A stretch of 29,722 bases of DNA from Actinomycetota bacterium (lineage in GTDB: Bacteria > Actinomycetota > Actinomycetes > Streptosporangiales > Streptosporangiaceae): assembly GCA_003242605.1 (NCBI GenBank), contig QGUZ01000027.1, forward strand, positions 1 through 29,722. The letters are read 5' to 3'. Positions 28,164-29,722 of the stretch are shown here, piece after piece; the stretch's first letter is position 1; every line of letters starts with the position of its first letter. The translations under genes and the position numbers were made by a program. The notes below the pieces were generated by a model that saw nothing but the letters and a program-made list of their open reading frames with translations, was not told the origin of the DNA and ran no database searches.

Positions 28164-29722
28164 TTGAGCAGCGAACTCGTGCCGTCCCTGGAGTGGGGCG
28201 ATCTCGACCGTCGGGCCGTCGACGTGGTACGTGCCCTGGCGATGGACGCGGTGGAGAAGGCGGGCTCGGGCCACCCGGGCACCGCGATGAGCCTTGCTCC
28301 TGCCGCCTACCTGTTGTTCCAGCGCACGATGCGGCACGACCCCAGTGACCCGACGTGGCCGGGCCGTGACCGCTTTGTCCTGTCGTGCGGTCACTCCAGC
28401 CTCACGCTGTACATCCAGCTGTATCTGTCCGGGTACGGCCTCACCCTGGACGACCTGAAGGCGCTGCGGCAGTGGGACAGCCGTACCCCGGGCCACCCCG
28501 AGTACGGCCACACGGCCGGGGTGGAGACCACGACCGGGCCGCTCGGCCAGGGCATCGGCAACGCCGTCGGCATGGCGATGGCCGCCCGGCGCGAGCGCGG
28601 CCTGTTCGACCCGGACGCGCCTCCGGGCACGAGCCCGTTCGACCACATGATCTGGTGCTTCGCCTCGGACGGCGACATCCAGGAGGGCATCAGCCACGAG
28701 GTGTGCGCGCTCGCCGGGCACCAGAAGCTCGGCAACCTCGTCGTCGTCTACGACGACAACAAGATCTCCATCGAGGACGACACCACGATCGCCACCTCGG
28801 AGGACGTCGGGAAGCGGTTCGAGGCGTACGGCTGGCAGGTCCTCACCGTCGACTGGACCGAGGGCGGCGGCTACCACGAGGACGTGCACAAGCTGCACGA
28901 GGCCCTGGAGACCGCGCGCGCCGAGACCGAGCGGCCCACCCTCATCAAGCTGCGCACGATCATCGGCTGGCCCGCGCCGAACAAGAAGAACACCGGCAAG
29001 ATCCACGGTTCGGCGCTCGGCCCCGAGGAGGTCGCCGCCACCAAGCGCGTCCTCGGCATGAACCCCGACGTGAGCTTCGACGTACCTGCGGATGTGCTCG
29101 AGCACGCACGCAAGGTCGTCGAGCGGGGTCGCGAGGCGCACGCCGAGTGGAACAAGAAGTTCGAGAGCTGGCGCGCCGCCAACCCCGAGCGCGCGGCCCT
29201 GTACGACCGCATCTCCGCGCGCCGGCTGCCGGCCGGCTGGACCGAGGCGCTGCCCACCTTCGAGCCGGGCACGAGCATGGCCACCCGCAAGGCCTCCGGT
29301 GAGGTGCTCACCGCGCTCGCGCCGGTGCTGCCGGAGCTGTGGGGCGGCTCGGCCGACCTCGCGGAGAGCAACAACACCACGATGAAGGGCGAGCCGTCCT
29401 TCATCCCGGAGGAGTACCAGACCAAGGCGTTCCCCGGCGGGCCGTACGGGCGGACCCTGCACTTCGGCATCCGGGAGCACGGCATGGGCGCGATCCTCAA
29501 CGGCATCGCTCTGCACGGCGGCACCCGGCCGTACGGCGGCACCTTCCTGGTGTTCAGCGACTACATGCGGCCGGCGGTCCGGCTCGCCGCGCTGATGAAG
29601 CTGCCGGTCATCTACGTGTGGACGCACGACTCGATCGGCCTCGGCGAGGACGGCCCGACCCACCAGCCGGTGGAGCACCTGTGGTCGCTGCGCGCCATCC
29701 CCGGCCTCGACGTGGTGCGCCC
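28164..29722 (+). CDS. tkt: Transketolase, cut by the right edge
   Basis: Thiamine-diphosphate enzyme moving two-carbon units in the pentose phosphate pathway. The first 519 residues are present of about 690-700. Landmarks are MDAVEKAGSGHPGTAMSL, GHTAGVETTTGPLGQGIGNA, the metal and cofactor motif FASDGDIQEG through DDNKISIE, and the second domain from ATRKASGEVL through FGIREHGMGAILNGIALHGG. The start is TTG at 28164, with GGAG 9 bp upstream; the next in-frame GTG at 28179 is an alternative. It is divergent from ctaB, with an inverted repeat over its -10 box. The C-terminal domain lies outside the window. Confidence 0.96.
   Translation, partial: MSSELVPSLEWGDLDRRAVDVVRALAMDAVEKAGSGHPGTAMSLAPAAYLLFQRTMRHDPSDPTWPGRDRFVLSCGHSSLTLYIQLYLSGYGLTLDDLKALRQWDSRTPGHPEYGHTAGVETTTGPLGQGIGNAVGMAMAARRERGLFDPDAPPGTSPFDHMIWCFASDGDIQEGISHEVCALAGHQKLGNLVVVYDDNKISIEDDTTIATSEDVGKRFEAYGWQVLTVDWTEGGGYHEDVHKLHEALETARAETERPTLIKLRTIIGWPAPNKKNTGKIHGSALGPEEVAATKRVLGMNPDVSFDVPADVLEHARKVVERGREAHAEWNKKFESWRAANPERAALYDRISARRLPAGWTEALPTFEPGTSMATRKASGEVLTALAPVLPELWGGSADLAESNNTTMKGEPSFIPEEYQTKAFPGGPYGRTLHFGIREHGMGAILNGIALHGGTRPYGGTFLVFSDYMRPAVRLAALMKLPVIYVWTHDSIGLGEDGPTHQPVEHLWSLRAIPGLDVVR

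Overview
This window is a high-GC stretch of ordinary chromosome from an actinobacterium. It carries the actinobacterial suf order with a SufR regulator, GTG and TTG starts, several apparently leaderless genes, a DUF574-type methyltransferase, and ctaA/ctaB/tkt near suf as in mycobacteria and streptomycetes. A Streptosporangiaceae-like origin is my inference only. I saw no rRNA, tRNA, insertion sequence, prophage or CRISPR array.

Layout. (1) 1-7,430: a minus-strand operon for an Opp/Dpp-family ABC importer (lipoprotein, two permeases, two ATPases) followed by a LacI-family regulator. Four copies of a 14-bp operator related to CTGAACCGGTTAAG lie at the two ends: two between the regulator and the left edge, and two in the importer promoter and leader. 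A LacI regulator points to an oligosaccharide rather than a peptide as substrate. (2) 7,431-14,530: the complete SUF iron-sulphur assembly operon on the minus strand, sufR-sufB-sufD-Rieske ferredoxin-sufC-sufS-sufU-sufT. It has a SufR operator, a possible IdeR/DtxR iron box and a strong terminator. (3) 14,742-20,317, plus strand: a membrane-anchored Ser/Thr kinase of unusual architecture, a DrrAB-like ABC exporter pair, an EamA-type exporter and heme A synthase ctaA. (4) 20,318-26,819: a variable block with a structured 845-bp gap, a DUF418-like membrane protein, a PrsW-type protease, a DUF574 methyltransferase, a winged-helix regulator and a secreted beta-lactamase-fold serine hydrolase. (5) 26,820-29,722: ctaB (heme O synthase) and, divergent from it, a transketolase cut by the right edge.

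How the parts fit. ctaB and ctaA catalyse successive steps of heme A synthesis for cytochrome oxidase, and suf supplies iron-sulphur clusters, so regions 2, 3 and 5 form a respiratory cofactor neighbourhood. From memory it matches the Mycobacterium tuberculosis order tkt, ctaB, ctaA, ABC pair, sufR-suf. The kinase and the block between ctaA and ctaB are the lineage-specific parts. No wholly new defence or mobile system is evident. The most novel-looking items are the kinase with two tandem-repeat linkers, the LacI operator set, the structured non-coding gap at 20.67-20.99 kb, and the regulator whose conserved coiled coil has no start codon.
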